Positions 36,154 to 48,590 of a stretch of DNA of 64,000 bases are shown one piece after another; position 1 is the first letter of the stretch; each line of letters starts with the position of its first letter. The DNA is from Elmis aenea (lineage: Eukaryota > Arthropoda > Insecta > Coleoptera > Elmidae): positions 6,324,001-6,388,000 of the forward strand of contig OX393579.1 of assembly GCA_947652605.1 (NCBI GenBank), given 5' to 3'. The notes below the pieces were generated by a model that saw only the letters and a program-made list of their open reading frames with translations, made no database searches and was not told where the DNA came from. The position numbers and the translations under genes are program-made.

Positions 36154-36900
36154 CAGGGTGTTTTAATTTGAATAGTTTTATCGGAGAAAATATTTCGCTT
36201 AATGAAGTAGAAAAAAATATACAGTGTATTTCTTAAACATTGCGAAAAACTTAGGCAGGTAATTCCTTATCGAAAATTAAGGGGGGGGGCTATTTTTTTT
36301 GACGTCTTGTTTCGGAGTTGACCCGCCTAAAGAAAAGCGGTAAAATTAGGTTTTTATTTTATTGCTCAAATTTGGAGATGTGTAGGAGAATAACATTTGG
36401 TAGATGGTTTAATACTTATTGAAAGGTTTCCCATAGCAATATTTTTAATTATCTCCCACCTTCGCAAGGGGCTGAAAAGTGCGATCCCTGTTGGTTTTTT
36501 TAATCAGAACTTTTTGGAGGTTTAAAATTTTGCAATTTAAAATATTTTTTTTGAAAGCTTGGTTTGCTTACAATTTTTTTAAATTTTTAAAATTTTTCTG
36601 TAAAACCTACAGTTTTTTATAAAAAATTAAATGAGTGAACATGAATCATTAACCATTCTAAAACGAATCGTTTATTTATGTTCGTATTGAATAGAATTGA
36701 GAGGTGTTGTTACCTCTTAAACTTTAAAATGAATAACAGTAACACCGAAAGGGGACGTCTAAGATGAAAAAAATTATTGAAAAGCCCCCTTAATTTTCGA
36801 TAAGAAATAACCTTTCAAATTTTTTCGTAATATTTAAGAAACACTAATGTATTGGAAGCCAAAATTTATTTTAAAATTCCTGTCGATACAATAGTTTTAC
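36154..36900. repeat. Foldback repeat with CAGGGTGTTTT end
   Basis: CAGGGTGTTTTAATTTGAAT at 36154 follows TA. Inverted arms pair about 36225-36318 with 36752-36848: TTTCTTAAACATTGCGAAAA and CTTATCGAAAATTAAGGGGG recur inverted, and both arms carry GACGTC-like and TTTCGG strings. The right terminus is degraded. Non-coding. Confidence 0.65.
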
Positions 36901-36904
36901 GAAA

Positions 36905-38025
36905 AATGACTTGAATATTGCAATACATCAGATCGTCATGCTTAAGAATTAATAATAAAATTAAAACAAATACAACTTTTTTCCAATTTTAGTACCTACT
37001 AGCACTTCTTGGACATACTTATTGGTTTTATATTCTAAACCAATTTGTTATTACAATTGTAATGAAAGCAGTGGTTGTTTATTATTTAAAAAAGAATTAA
37101 ATTTATCTTATGATGAGTTACAAAGTAGTGGATTACCATACCTCAACCAAATTACTAGAAAAAGAAAAACATAAATGCAAACAGTTAATCTAATTAATTT
37201 ATTGGTACATAATTAAATAAACCGGTTAGCAAATTTTAATTAATTAGAATAAGTAGTACTACTATAATGCAAAAAATTTACAAACATTAGTTAAAAATAA
37301 ACACAGCAACTGCTTAACAATGCTAAACCGCATAAAAACAGTATAAAATAAACCACAGCTTGTAGTGATATGTCAAATGTCGAATATTTGCGGTTTTAGC
37401 AAGCAGTTAAACAATCATTTATATTTTCCACATAGTTATACACCCATATGGCAATGGAAAGTGCTTGCTGTAGATGTCATGCTGTTGCAAATGTAAATGG
37501 GACTAATTCTGTTAGCTAAGTAAATTACTTAAAACAGTTTGTAGCGCGTTGATTGCTAGATTGTCTTTGCGTAAAGTTAAAAATGTGTAGATTTTCTTTG
37601 TTAGTTTAACCTTACAAAGCACATAAGTTGGTTTCATAGAATTGTCCTTCTGTTAACAAGATTTTTTCGGATAAGGAGAGTGTTGGAAATTTTGTTTAGG
37701 TTCATTTCTTAACAAAATAAAAAGCACGTGGGAAAATTTGGTAGTTCTGACTTGTATAGAGTTTACTTGAATGTTTTTTTTGTGAGTTATGGTAAAGGTA
37801 AAGCATAAACAATTGCTTGCGTGTGGATTTTCCCAAATATGTTGTTGATACATCAAACCTATTGAAATACATAAAGAAAGGGAACGTTTTTCATTTTCCA
37901 AGGCAACTTTAAATTTAGTAATAATTTTAACTGAACGACTGCAAGAAACCTTACTTAGGTGTTAATGCATACCTATTAATAATTTTAAGAGATAAATACA
38001 ATACACAATCTAATGTGTAAATGTT
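36905..38025. other. AT-rich DNA, no feature seen
   Basis: No coding block or element end recognised. Confidence 0.4.
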
Positions 38026-38030
38026 TAAAG

Positions 38031-38190
38031 CAGGGACTGAGAACGGAACGAAAACGAAAACGTTAAACGAAATTAACCGATTTTTTTTAAGAACGAAAAC
38101 GAAACCGAAAACTAAATTATTATTTTTCGTTCAAGAACAAAAACGAAATAAATATCTTCCAAAACCGGTTTTAACCGGTTTTGTCGCTGT
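38031..38190 (+). repeat. GAACGAAAACG iteration beside a CAGGG end
   Basis: CAGGGACTGAGAACGGAACG is followed by GAAAACGAAAACG, AAGAACGAAAACGAAACCG and AAGAACAAAAACGAAA, then a palindromic AAAACCGGTTTTAACCGGTT. A CAGGG start followed by iterated units resembles the hAT-type ends at 32282. No opposite end or target duplication was found. The 85-codon frame over it is a repeat artefact. Confidence 0.45.
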
Positions 38191-38289
38191 TTCAATTTTA
38201 TTTGTTAAACACAAACGCGAATTTACCTTCTGTGCTGGGGAGACTCCACGAGGCAGTAAAAAATCTCACTTGAAATAAGTGAGCTTCAC

Positions 38290-40080
38290 TTTTCTCCATA
38301 AATTTACGTGAATATGTATTAACAACTTTATTGTTTATACTTGCAATTTCGTGTAACACAATTAACGGTACAGATATTCTCTATTTCTAATTTGTTTTTT
38401 AGATCATCAATATAGAATATACACTTGATTGGATATATATTATCAATGTGCATGTTTTATTTGCGTTTAGACATAATAATAGTAAAGTTTATTCTTACTT
38501 CGAAAAGGACTAATGCACTATTGTAAAAGAAGATTTATTGGAAGATGTGTTGCTAGTAAGATTTAACGGAATGTGAAAATGTATATTGTATGGTATGTAC
38601 AAACTATAAAGTTAAAGTATATTTCAAGTTAATATAAGTTTTTTTTAAATATCTTTTTAATTTATAACATTTAGTAAATTATCCACTTGAATTCATTCTT
38701 TTGTCTTTTTAAATAATTATAGCAGGATCTTATTTAATTCAAATTCATAGATTTTTAGTACTAAAACAAAGTTAAAACAGCACTTGCTATATTTTCATAT
38801 TTTTAGATAAAGATCGTGTGTCTAATTTAACCTAATCACGTTGTGTTTTTGAGATTTGTAAAATTTCTAGGCCAAAATCATTGCGATTTCTAGCGAAGCA
38901 TAAAATGTTTGGTACCGCTACGTTTACCAGTATAATATAACGCACTTTGTATACATGTATTTGCTCTTTCATGTATAAATTATTTTAGTACAAATGGTAA
39001 TTTTATTTATATAATATCGATCCTTCGTTTAATGAATAAAATATGCAAATGATGTAAACAAATACTTCTACTTTATTCGCTTCTCATTTTGATAACCTTC
39101 TGAATGATGATGATTCTAAATAAATTAAAAACAAAAATTTGCACGTTAAGATTTCTTCGTACAGAATCTTCTTCTTGCTATTTTATTCTCGTTTATGACT
39201 AAATTGAACAAGCAAAAGCTTAAGATTAACTAAAAATTGTTTGGACCTGCTTTTTTATAATAATTTAAAATCATTCTTATACTATAAGTTATTTATAGGC
39301 TGCTGGAATATTTTATATTTATTTATATTTATATTTACCTTATAGCTTAGCTTAATTTATTAAATAAAAAAAGTTGTTTTTAATGTCCATTTCAAGCAAA
39401 ATTTGCTAGAATTTTAATTTATGTAAATGAAATACTTGTACATTGTAAAAATTTACCACTGACAACACAAAAATTACTTTTCTAATTCAATGTAATGGCA
39501 ACACTGGATTACAATGGACAATAAGTGTAAACAAGTCCTACACTAAGTACAGTTAGTACTTAACTTAAGCCTTGGCGCAAGAAAACTAGGACATTGCCTT
39601 TGTTTTTAAACCGCCAATCACTAAAGCGTATGAATTACCCGAGTATTGATTTGCGAAAAATAATGTTTGTTTTTATATACAAAGTTATTTAGACAGATAG
39701 GCTGAAACAAATGTACTAAATTAGCAAGCTTTTTAATTGGCAATAAACTTTATTAGCACATAAACCTACGAGTCCATTAAACATGATTGCTTCTATATTA
39801 GACCTTTTTTTTTGTATAATAACCACTGTTTCACAAAATATTCTCGAAACTAGGGGCTCACTAAGATTGGCTAAAGGACCTTTCGGTAATTTTACGGTGA
39901 AAAGACTATATACGTATGATACACTTACAATGAAAGGGTTTTTTATGTATTAAATAGCTTGCATTTTTTTCTTGTCAATGAGACGAAGGTCGATACAGTT
40001 ATTTTCACAAACAAAATAATGTTTACCTTTATTTACATAAAACAGACAGTTGAGTTTGTCTGACTGAAATATGTAGTCTC
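38290..40080. other. AT-rich DNA, no feature seen
   Basis: No coding block or element end recognised. Confidence 0.4.
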
Positions 40081-40084
40081 CCAA

Positions 40085-40210
40085 GGAATCAGACTGACTA
40101 GAGATGGATACATAAATGGTATGCTCTGTGCAGATGACCTTATCGTGCTCCAGAAAAGTGTAGATGATCACCAAATGGACCATAAATTATTTCTTATTGA
40201 AAGAAATTAC
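40085..40210 (+). pseudogene. LINE reverse-transcriptase fragment around the ADD motif
   Basis: The plus strand reads RLTRDGYINGMLCADDLIVL then QKSVDDHQM in one frame ending at a stop near 40210. GMLCADDLIVLQKSVDD corresponds to RT motif C (xFADDLxLxxxSxxD), with Cys before ADD. No other RT block is clear on either side, although QGIRLTRDG fits the region just before motif C. It is a very small remnant; clade not resolved. Confidence 0.72.
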
Positions 40211-40349
40211 GCTCTTTACAATTGTTATTAAAATACAAAAAATTTCGCCTTCTATGGAACCCAGCCTCCTAGAAGGTCCCCAGAAGAATGTAGAGACCCT
40301 GGTAGACCAGGAAAAAATTGCAGCATTTAGCTGGGGCCAAACAAAGCAT

Positions 40350-42050
40350 TAGGCTTTGTCTACGATGAAAAAGAAGAAAAAAATGAAGAAATCATTTAAT
40401 ACTTAGCTAGAAAAGTAACAATTGAAAAAAATGTCCTGATCTTCATCGTACAAGTATTGTCCAATGGATAATTAGTAGAATAAAATTTATGGTTTTTAAA
40501 TAAACAAACAAAAATTTTTTGGAAAACAACAAATTCTGAGGAAACTGAAGTCCTTGGTTCTTTAAATGAACCAAATTCTTGCAAACTGTGCTATAATCTT
40601 GCAAAAATGAACGGAAAATAGTCGCCTATGCAAAATAGACACAAATACAAGCTTTAAAACTCAAATGAAAAAACGCATCTCAAGCTAAACAAATCTTTAA
40701 AGTTCACTGATTTGTAGGTCCCTATTTTTTGTTGTTGAAACTTGATCTTGACCCAAAAAGTACAGTCGGACAGTTAAATATTTATGTGCGTTGATTCATC
40801 GTATTTTAAGAAAGGCAGTCTATTTAATTAAACAAACACTGCAAATATGTTGCCAAATTAGGCTACTGTAACTAAATAATTATACAGTGTAAACTTCAGA
40901 AATATATTTGAATTTTATAGTCTTAATTGCGTCCCAGTTCAATGTTGGGACATTAACCCGGGATCGGTCGCTAATGTGTCTTAAAAGACCGACAAATATA
41001 AAATTTGCGCATAACTCACAACTTACGCATGCGTCAACGCCCTGCATCTAGTTATGCTTCAAAAACGTACTAATGCTTTTAATAAATTAATAAAAAATAA
41101 AAAAAATTCTGATAAAATTTTTATATATTTTTTATATTAATTTTTTATTTTGTTGGACTAATTACTGGGGTGTAGTAGAGTTTAATTTGTAATAATGAGT
41201 ATATAAATATAAAAATATATTTTAGGCTACTTACGTCATTTTTTACCTACATAACATCCATCTTCTGCATTTGTAATCAAATATTTTATTGGCAGACAAA
41301 AACTTTAAATAACTTAATTTTTAATTGGCTTCGTTTTGATGTTTCGAAATGCTGGTAATTTTTTAAAATAAAGTTAGCATTTATAGATGGTTTTTAAAAT
41401 ATTGTTTTGGTTCACTGCATATACACAAATCAATTAAATTTAAATGCTAATTTTTAATATGAATGTAACTTTAAAAAAGTCGCACACCTATTGCATCCCT
41501 AATGCAAAGAAACTACCTCTAATTTTCACTTGACTACCATTTCATGTAAATTAATTCATTTTGTTTATACATACATATTAACATTAAAAGCTCATTACGC
41601 GATTGTTAAGATATTTAATGACTGATAGGTTCTGTGCTTATTACAAGAAATGAGAACACATCGATTATATATAAAAGATATTAAAATCTAACAAAGAAAT
41701 CTGAGGATAATTAAAAAACTGCATTCAACGCAAAACGAAAGTATTGATAAATATAGCCCTGAAATTAAATAGCGGCCTTTGTCTTCTTTAAATTCGTCTT
41801 ATTATGTTCATTAGTGTGAAATTACAAATTCTTTGTTGACTAAAGTTTATTATAATGATAATTATAATTACTATGTTAACTAGTTATCTAATTGGTAGTT
41901 TAGTAAATTGTCTGTTTCATAGCGTCATTGTAGTTAATTTATTGCGTCCCTAAACTGCCCTTAAATAATTTTTTGACAACATATATTTGTAGTAATATGC
42001 AAAATAAGTAATATACTAACACAAATCATCTGCAAAAAAATGACAAACAC
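40350..42050. other. AT-rich DNA, no clear feature
   Basis: A short hairpin GTCCCAGTTCAATGTTGGGA lies near 40931-40951. CGGGATCGGTCG at 40959 also occurs at 32593 inside the nested repeat. Nothing else supported. Confidence 0.4.
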
Positions 42051-42055
42051 ATATA

Positions 42056-42970
42056 CAGGGTGAGTCACGACGGACGCCACGGAGTTTTATGGCGAAACGG
42101 CATATATTCTCCAACTTCTGTCGCTGTTAGATTATGTAAGTCAATAAGGGCCACATTTTAAAAATATTTTTAAACATACAGGGTGCTCCAAAAAAGAGTG
42201 GCATATCAAAGTTATACTTTTTCTTATGGAACACCTTGTATATTTTTACATTTTTGGATTCCTCTTTAAATTTACTTCAAAAAATTGTGTTAGGTTGCGT
42301 AGGCAAAAGATAAAATATTAACTTTCTTCTTTTTTTCTTTCAATTGTTCCAAATTACCGCTGTCTACTTTCATAGCCTACTCGAAAATATTAATTGCCCT
42401 TATAATTAACAATAAAATCGCGATATCTCGGAAAATATCAATTTTAGGTGGAAAACAGCCTTAATGTTTTCGAAAGACAATTAAATTTTCTATAAGACTA
42501 TGTAAAACAATAGAGTTATCGATGTTTTACAAGTTTGACCAAGCGTAAAAAACGCCCAGTATAATATTTTAAAAATGTAGGTAGTGCAGAGTGTTAAATA
42601 ATCTATTGTCAATCTAATCTTCAAGCGAATTTCTTCAGAATTCTCAAAGTTTTTAAATGTTGAAAATATTTGGAAGCACTGTATTTTCATGAAAACGCAA
42701 TTTTCACGAAAACTGTTGACTTTAGACCCATACATTTTTCGAAGTAAATTTAAAGAGGAATCCAAAAATGTAAAAGTATACAGGGTGTTCCATAACAAAA
42801 TGTATAACTGATATGCCACTCTTTTTTGGAGACCCTGTATGTCTGAAAATACTTTTAAACTTTTGAACGTGGCCTTAATGTGTTCATGTAAATTATTTAC
42901 CTCAAAAAAAGGTTTGTCAACTGCTTTAAAGTGAACTGTAATATATTTTGCAATAGGTGCAAACATGCGT
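42056..42970. repeat. Foldback CAGGGTGAGTC-family element
   Basis: CAGGGTGAGTCACGACGGAC at 42056 follows TA. A 60-bp module at 42179-42238 (CAGGGTGCTCC...GAACACCTTG between TA) is mirrored by a 57-bp module at 42781-42837; the arms continue inward through CATTTTTGGATTCCTCTTTA and outward through AAGGGCCACATTTTAAAA. The outer right terminus is degraded. The 158-codon minus frame inside (42490-42966) spans both an arm and the loop and has no recognisable domain. Confidence 0.7.
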
Positions 42971-42979
42971 GTAAAATCC

Positions 42980-44300
42980 AGTATTTACATTAAAAAAAAA
43001 ACGTTTTAAATCGTAACTGCAATTAGCATAATTTCATTAAAACATTACAACACCTAATAATATTTAAACCACCAAGGGCGGTTTAAGTGAACTTTTTTTG
43101 TAAGTGACGCAGCAAGCGTGTCCATTAAATGGAAATTATTGTCAACAGTCCTCAGTGAGGCAATACCTAATAATTGTTCACTTACTTAAAGTAAAATAAA
43201 AGTGTTTTATTTACGTCATCTACTATAATTTAGGAAATGGCTTGTAAAACACGCAAATAACTTGACAAATCACTGTTTTAAATATATCTAATGGTTAACA
43301 CTTCAAGAGCACTTTTTTATTAAAACGAAACTCAGGAAATCAATAAATATTTGGTAAATAGTAGTATTGCTTTTTCTAAACAATATTTTTGGGGTTTGTT
43401 TCATAAACGTTTTTTCTCCCATTTTAATGGTGTTACTGTTTGGTATTTTGCAATTTTGTAGGTCTCATTTGCTGATTTAAACTTGGCACCATGGTCCCAA
43501 TTCTGGTCTTATTTCGCTTCTAGAGTTTTTTTTTAAATACCCTATTTCAGAACATATTTCCGACATGTGAAAAACGAAATATTACATCACAAAAACAATT
43601 TTTTTAGATTGTCCTTGAAGTGTCTAAAACACAGCGTCAAAGGAGCAAATTTTTGATGTTCGTGTGACATGTTACAGATATTAATATGATTAATTTTATT
43701 ACTCAGGTGTTATATATAAAAATTACCTTGAAAGTTGGCTACGCGATCTTGTTATGCAAAGATAATGATTTTATCTTTATTAATAGAACTACTATCATTT
43801 GTTTTTGTTTATCCGTACGCATAGATACGCATGGTCAGGAAATAAACGAATGACAGGTGATGTATCCGCTATACATACGCGCAATGGTCGTGAGTACACC
43901 TTCGAGAAATCAACGTTTAAGCAGACATTCGAATGATCGGACGTAAGCCACCTGTAAGGTGTAAATGTTGCGCAACGCAATGTGCTACTAATGGATTCGA
44001 TTATAGGTAACTGTGTCGTATTGCAAATGTAGTTCTAGTAGCAAGTAATATTAAATGGAAAGTGCTACATAGCTCAACAGAAATTATATTGCTATAGGTT
44101 ATTATCTCGTACGATACGAGTACTAGTTTAGTGATACGTTATAACATTGTTTGGGGCCTTGCAACTGGGAGATTTTTGTTTAAAAGCTATGCACTCGATA
44201 AAATGATGATACTCTGAGTGGTTTCTAGACGAATTAAATTTTGAAATACAGACTATCATGTACGACTTGTAATATAAATCGGTTATTGTTAAAATTTGAT
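42980..44300. other. AT-rich DNA, one GC-richer island
   Basis: 43795-43985 is richer in CG (ATACATACGCGCAATGGTCG) but gives no recognisable protein or RNA. No element ends found. Confidence 0.4.
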
Positions 44301-44306
44301 TGAATA

Positions 44307-44400
44307 CAGGGTGTTTTACTTTTCCATGGGACACTATTGCTATCTCAGTAAATAATGAAAATACAAGGTTGGTTAACTGGGACAAAAGTTAGCTATTGAG
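44307..44400 (+). repeat. CAGGGTG-family terminus
   Basis: CAGGGTGTTTTACTTTTCCA after TA, then TATCTCAGTAAATAATGAAA and CAAGGTTGGTTAA, the layout of the second unit at 35464. The partner end was not found. Confidence 0.5.
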
Positions 44401-44699
44401 GGGGGTATTTAAACAATATCTTGTTTTGTTTAACAATACCATGGCTTGCGTGATATAACGAAAAAACCGAAATCGATTAAAATTTTTAAACTTAAATATC
44501 TCGGTTATTGTTGCGAATACACAAAAACGCCAAAGGAAAAATGTTTTGTAGATTTTGTTTGCTATAACATGGCGATAGTCATATTTTTATTTGTAAATTA
44601 CCGTGCGAGATATTTGACAAAACAACTTTTTTTTAAATGGCAGTCGTAGTAGGTGATGACTTAGATTTAAAGATTCTTTTTTTTTTCTCTTTACAGTGA

Positions 44700-46065
44700 T
44701 ATAATATTTTATAAGTGTATTTTTAAAAATAAGCGAAATAACCTAAAAAAATTAACATCATAAGATAAAAATGAAGGTTGCCATGGAAAAAATCAATAAC
44801 CGACTACAATTGTTTTATTAAATTTTTAAAAAAATACACCAAAACCCGAAAAAAATCTAGTTTTTCTTGAATGGTTTTTAAACTAACTGAAGAAACCTAT
44901 GGTAATCCTTTTTTTAATATGTTTGATTTATTGATGTTAATATGTTAATTTATCAACAAATTAAATGTATAATTTCGCCTAGTAAGATAAGCAACATCTT
45001 TAAGTTTATACTCCGCAATCTTTTAAATAACTATTTAGGGAAGACGTACAAAATGAAATGATTTTCTAATTATGAACTATTTATGATAATATTAAGACGA
45101 TAATTGAGGTTATATATTATTAATAAACAGCAATTACAGTTATTTAACCATTTTTGCTGTTCGGTGTGCCACGCGCGTTTTAAAATAAGGTAAATAGCTA
45201 TTCGCTACGAGAAATAACTATTCATTAAATATTCATTGTTATTAATGCTTTGCATTCTGGAACTATTAATTCGGTTGTCATTATGTCAGACACCATGACA
45301 TTATGTGACACTCTTGCTATGCTGTTTTATTTTTTATGCCACTTATTACGATGTAAATAAGACGTAATTGTTGGTGTAATGGAATGTTAACCAAATAGCT
45401 ACCAGGCTTGTACTTAAGACTTAATCCTACACTTTTGCTGCATTGCAACCTGAAGGTTTACACATGTTTAGTTGTTTGCATGTGATTACGGGACTCATAA
45501 ATTTATTTAGTGTCATTTATTTGAATACCTTTTGTTAGAGTTGTTTACTTTGTGTAGCTATTACAGAAAGCGAACTGATTTAAACTAAATTTTAAAAATA
45601 TTTGTGGAAGTAGAAGTAAATATTTACCGCAAAAAAACATTTGGTTATTCAAGTCTCTGTTTATTAGTGCTAATAAATTATATTAAAATTCACATCTTCC
45701 TTCCAATGGATCTTCTAAAGAAATGCTAGACCAGTTTTAAGAATCTAATATTTATACAAGCGTCCATCTCATCAAATTCTCTTTATAATACATGTGGCGA
45801 AATTAATAATACAGTTATTTGTTAATTCAACTTTTAAAATACATACAAGAATATATTTTTTTGCACTAATAATCTTTTATAGCAGTTGAACATTTTTCTG
45901 CACTTCAACAAATCTTTAGAATGTACAGAAACAGTCAAAGAATTGTAGTTATGAAGCTAATCCTAGCAATTTCTTCACGTTGTTTATATGTTATATAAGT
46001 AAAATGGATCTAACTTTGATTAAAAAACTGGTATTTGCATTAAGTACGAACAGACACGAATTTTT
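44700..46065. other. AT-rich DNA, no feature seen
   Basis: No coding block or element end recognised. Confidence 0.4.
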
Positions 46066-46071
46066 TAAATA

Positions 46072-46375
46072 TCATACATATAAAAGTCCAGGCTGACTCT
46101 GTGACTCTGTGACTCTGTGACTTTGTAACGTAACGCATGAATATAGCTACAAAATACCTGTAACGCATGAATATAGCTACAAAATGTCTGTAACGCAGTA
46201 AACTACTACGGGTTTATTTGACCGACTGAAGTGTGTCTAATGAATCGTAAATTTGTACTCACCGGTAACATAACAGTGTCTAACTTGCAGCTCACGGTAT
46301 TATAAAAAGTAATAGTTTAAATTTAAGATATACAATATACCCGTCCTAGGACGGGCTAAGTCCTATAGTTCAGGA
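46072..46375 (+). mobile_element. Possible Helitron-like remnant with tandem repeats
   Basis: Starts TCATACATATAAAAGTCCAG after an A, similar to the 5' end at 15961. It continues with about three GACTCTGT units (46094-46120), then two 30-bp tandem units of TAACGCATGAATATAGCTAC type (46131-46190), and ends near a perfect palindrome CCCGTCCTAGGACGGG (46340-46355) like a Helitron 3' hairpin. No clear CTRR end. Could equally be another simple-repeat-bearing element. Confidence 0.4.
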
Positions 46376-46489
46376 ATATCAAAAGGAACAATAAAATTGC
46401 TTTGTGAATTAAACTGAAGCCAAAATACATTTTTTTGGGTCTGATTTCAGATAAGTTTTGGTTAGATAACCTTTTTTTTTCTTCTTAGT

Positions 46490-46615
46490 AAATTATCTTG
46501 TGCCTTTTGGTGTCGAGGTATGATTTCCTAGTTCTTGATTATGTTTCTCCATCACTGTCTATCATTGACTAATTGTAACACATCTCTCCAGCTGACTCCT
46601 TTTTTTTTCTAGTCT
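46490..46615 (-). pseudogene. LINE C-terminal tail, left of the hAT insertion
   Basis: The minus strand reads EKKKGVSWRDVLQLVNDRQ then WRNI, the GxSWxxVxxLAxDRxxWRxxI tail of insect LINEs, with a stop before WRNI. The DNA matches 51490-51620 closely, so both are copies of one family. It and 47345-47545 are two pieces of one copy. Confidence 0.82.
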
Positions 46616-46619
46616 AGAC

Positions 46620-47335
46620 CATAGGTTCCCAAACTTATTTGTCGGGCGACTTTTCAGAAAAAAAAATACTCAGCGCCCCCTGGACATCTACCTTCTTTAA
46701 ACGAACAAACAGAAAGATATAGTAAAAAATTTGCGATTTTATGTATCTATATATCTACCTACATCTTAAAACAGTAAATAAAGATCTTGTAAATAAGACA
46801 CCTTGAAGCTTGAAATTATAAAATGAGAGGGATGAACCTGGTGCGCTGCTATCAATGTATTAATCCTAGGCTCTATTTTTGTCAGCAGTATTCTTAAATC
46901 ACCGCGATTCGCTATTTGCATCGGTTTCTTTTTTTTTGTACAAATTTGTGACCGCACTTAACTCACCTTTCACTAAATATGATGAAGCAAATGCAATTAA
47001 AAACTTTTGTAGTAGAGTCCATAATCCAGGATAAACTGTAGATATCTGCTTTTGCAGCCAGAATTATTGGTAACCGTCTGAATTTAAATTTCAATTCTTC
47101 ATTCGTTGTTACATCTATCAGTTCTTCTCGTAATTTTGGAGATTCTTCTGTGTTTGTACTTGAAAAAGGGTTCAGAACCCAATCGGGTACGTTCATATTT
47201 AAAATATCCTCAAATCGTTGATTGAAGTCAGAATGGAGAGCATCCAAGTGCTGACAATATGTAAGTAAGTCTTCATCGTATTTTTCTGCTGTTGATAAAT
47301 TTGAAAATTGGCTAAATTCCCCTTCGTCCAAAATT
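46620..47335 (-). pseudogene. hAT (Buster/SCAND3-like) transposase relic
   Basis: The end CATAGGTTCCCAAACTTATT then GTCGGGCGAC and CAGCGCCCCC is the classic hAT terminal repeat (CAGNGGTTCCCAAACTT...GCGACCCC). The minus-strand frame 47331-46963 reads LHSDFNQRFEDILNMNVPDW, VLNPFSSTNTEESPKLREEL and IDVTTNEELKFKFR, which matches the RFxDF...xNPFxxxxxExxxxLQxELIDLxxNxxLK region of Buster-type transposases. A second frame gives KRNRCKIANRGDLRILLTK, then IEPRINTLIAAHQVHPSHF, matching the C-terminal KRNRLxIxxRGDLRLxLTxLxPxIxxLxxxHQxxPSH. A frameshift and stops separate them. The N-terminal zinc finger and catalytic region are missing, as is the far terminal repeat. Confidence 0.87.
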
Positions 47336-47344
47336 TTGTTTGTA

Positions 47345-47545
47345 CAGAAGAAGTTTTGCTGGAATGTTACATTATCGTTACATTAATCTTATCAATAAGT
47401 CTACATCCTTCTATTCCATTCAAAAATCTCATCTGCTGCGTCTATTTATTTTGGTTTTGTTTTCTTGTTAGTGCCCAAGTGTCTGAACTATAAGTAAGAA
47501 CTGGTACGTACACTGCATTAAGTACTCGCGTCTTACAATTAGTTT
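47345..47545 (-). pseudogene. LINE C-terminal block, right of the hAT insertion
   Basis: The minus strand reads KTRVLNAVYVPVLTYSSDTW then ALTRKQNQNK, a stop, and TQQMRFLNGIEGCRLIDKIN. These are the YxxVxxPILTYGSExW and QxxEMRFLRRIxG blocks. It parallels 51790-51960. About 150 bases of LINE present at 51630-51790 are absent here, so the hAT insertion was accompanied by or followed by a deletion. Confidence 0.85.
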
Positions 47546-47549
47546 TTTT

Positions 47550-48580
47550 AAGATTTGCTTCTTACTTATCAAGCATTTGTTAGTGGTGTAATAACATAAT
47601 GAAAAAACAATTGATAACTAAATGAAAAAATACAACCCATAATTCTGTAAACAAATTGAGCACACTTCAATATGTCAAGACCACTGTACTCATCTCCTAG
47701 TATGGGGTATTATAAAAAAAAAACACGTAATTCAATCATGTAATAACTTAAGATTGAATTTCCTCGATTTTTTTGTTTACACTTTAATTCAGTACATCAA
47801 TCATAGGTACTTAATAGAAATACCTTTGGTTATTGAATCAAGTAATAGAAAACCAAGATTAACGCTTAGAAGTTGATAATTGGCTATCGGTGATACTTTG
47901 AAACAATTTTCTTGGGATTGCTTAACAGTTAATAGGCCAATTGCGTTCAATCTTTGATTTACAATCAAAGGTTCAATATAACAATAAAAAAGTTTACATA
48001 CAAAGGCAACCTCAAATAACTCCTTATCTAGTAAAGAAATCAATTAAAATGGACAGATTGAGAGATTGATCAAACTTCACATAAAGTGAATAGACAATTT
48101 AAATATTTAAATATTCAAATCAACAACCTTTTTTTTTGCAAGTTTCTTGCCACTTTAATTATGGTTCACTGTTATGCCGTTGATACTGCAGCGAAGGTCG
48201 CCCAACCGGAAATCGACTAGTAGCTTGTGTGTGGTACGCTACGAATTTTATTTAATACGATTTCGGCACAACAGCTCGTGCAAAAACTTATTTTTCTCTA
48301 CAACGTAATAATTTATGCATACGGAAGTAGATGTGTGCAAAAATAATTGATGTTGAACTTGTAGAATCGACAGCGCCACGGGACCACAAGGTCCTTCAAT
48401 AGATAACAAGATTTTAACCTTGAAACATAGTTTTAATGAAAGTATGTTTGGTTAATTGGGTGATTTTCCCATATTTTATGAATAACTGTTAACCGCTAGT
48501 GTTGTTCATATGTCAGTTTTAATTATTTAGAGAACCATTTAAATGGCTCATATTAGGGATGTACCGATAAGCTAATTATT
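47550..48580. other. AT-rich DNA, no feature seen
   Basis: No coding block or element ends recognised. Confidence 0.4.
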
Positions 48581-48590
48581 GGCCAACAAC

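Noticed and set aside
38021..38278. 85-codon plus frame rich in Lys and Thr
   Set aside because: It is translation of the GAACGAAAACG iteration, not a protein gene.
42490..42966. 158-codon minus-strand open frame, the longest in the window
   Set aside because: It covers the loop and one arm of a foldback repeat, no domain is recognisable, and the composition (Phe, Ile, Leu, Lys rich) is that of AT-rich noise.
43795..43980. GC-richer 61-codon minus frame
   Set aside because: No similarity to a known family could be recognised and no splice or promoter context is evident; kept only as a compositional island.
46094..46190. CRISPR-like array from GACTCTGT and 30-bp repeats
   Set aside because: Units are directly adjacent without unique spacers; this is a eukaryotic tandem repeat.
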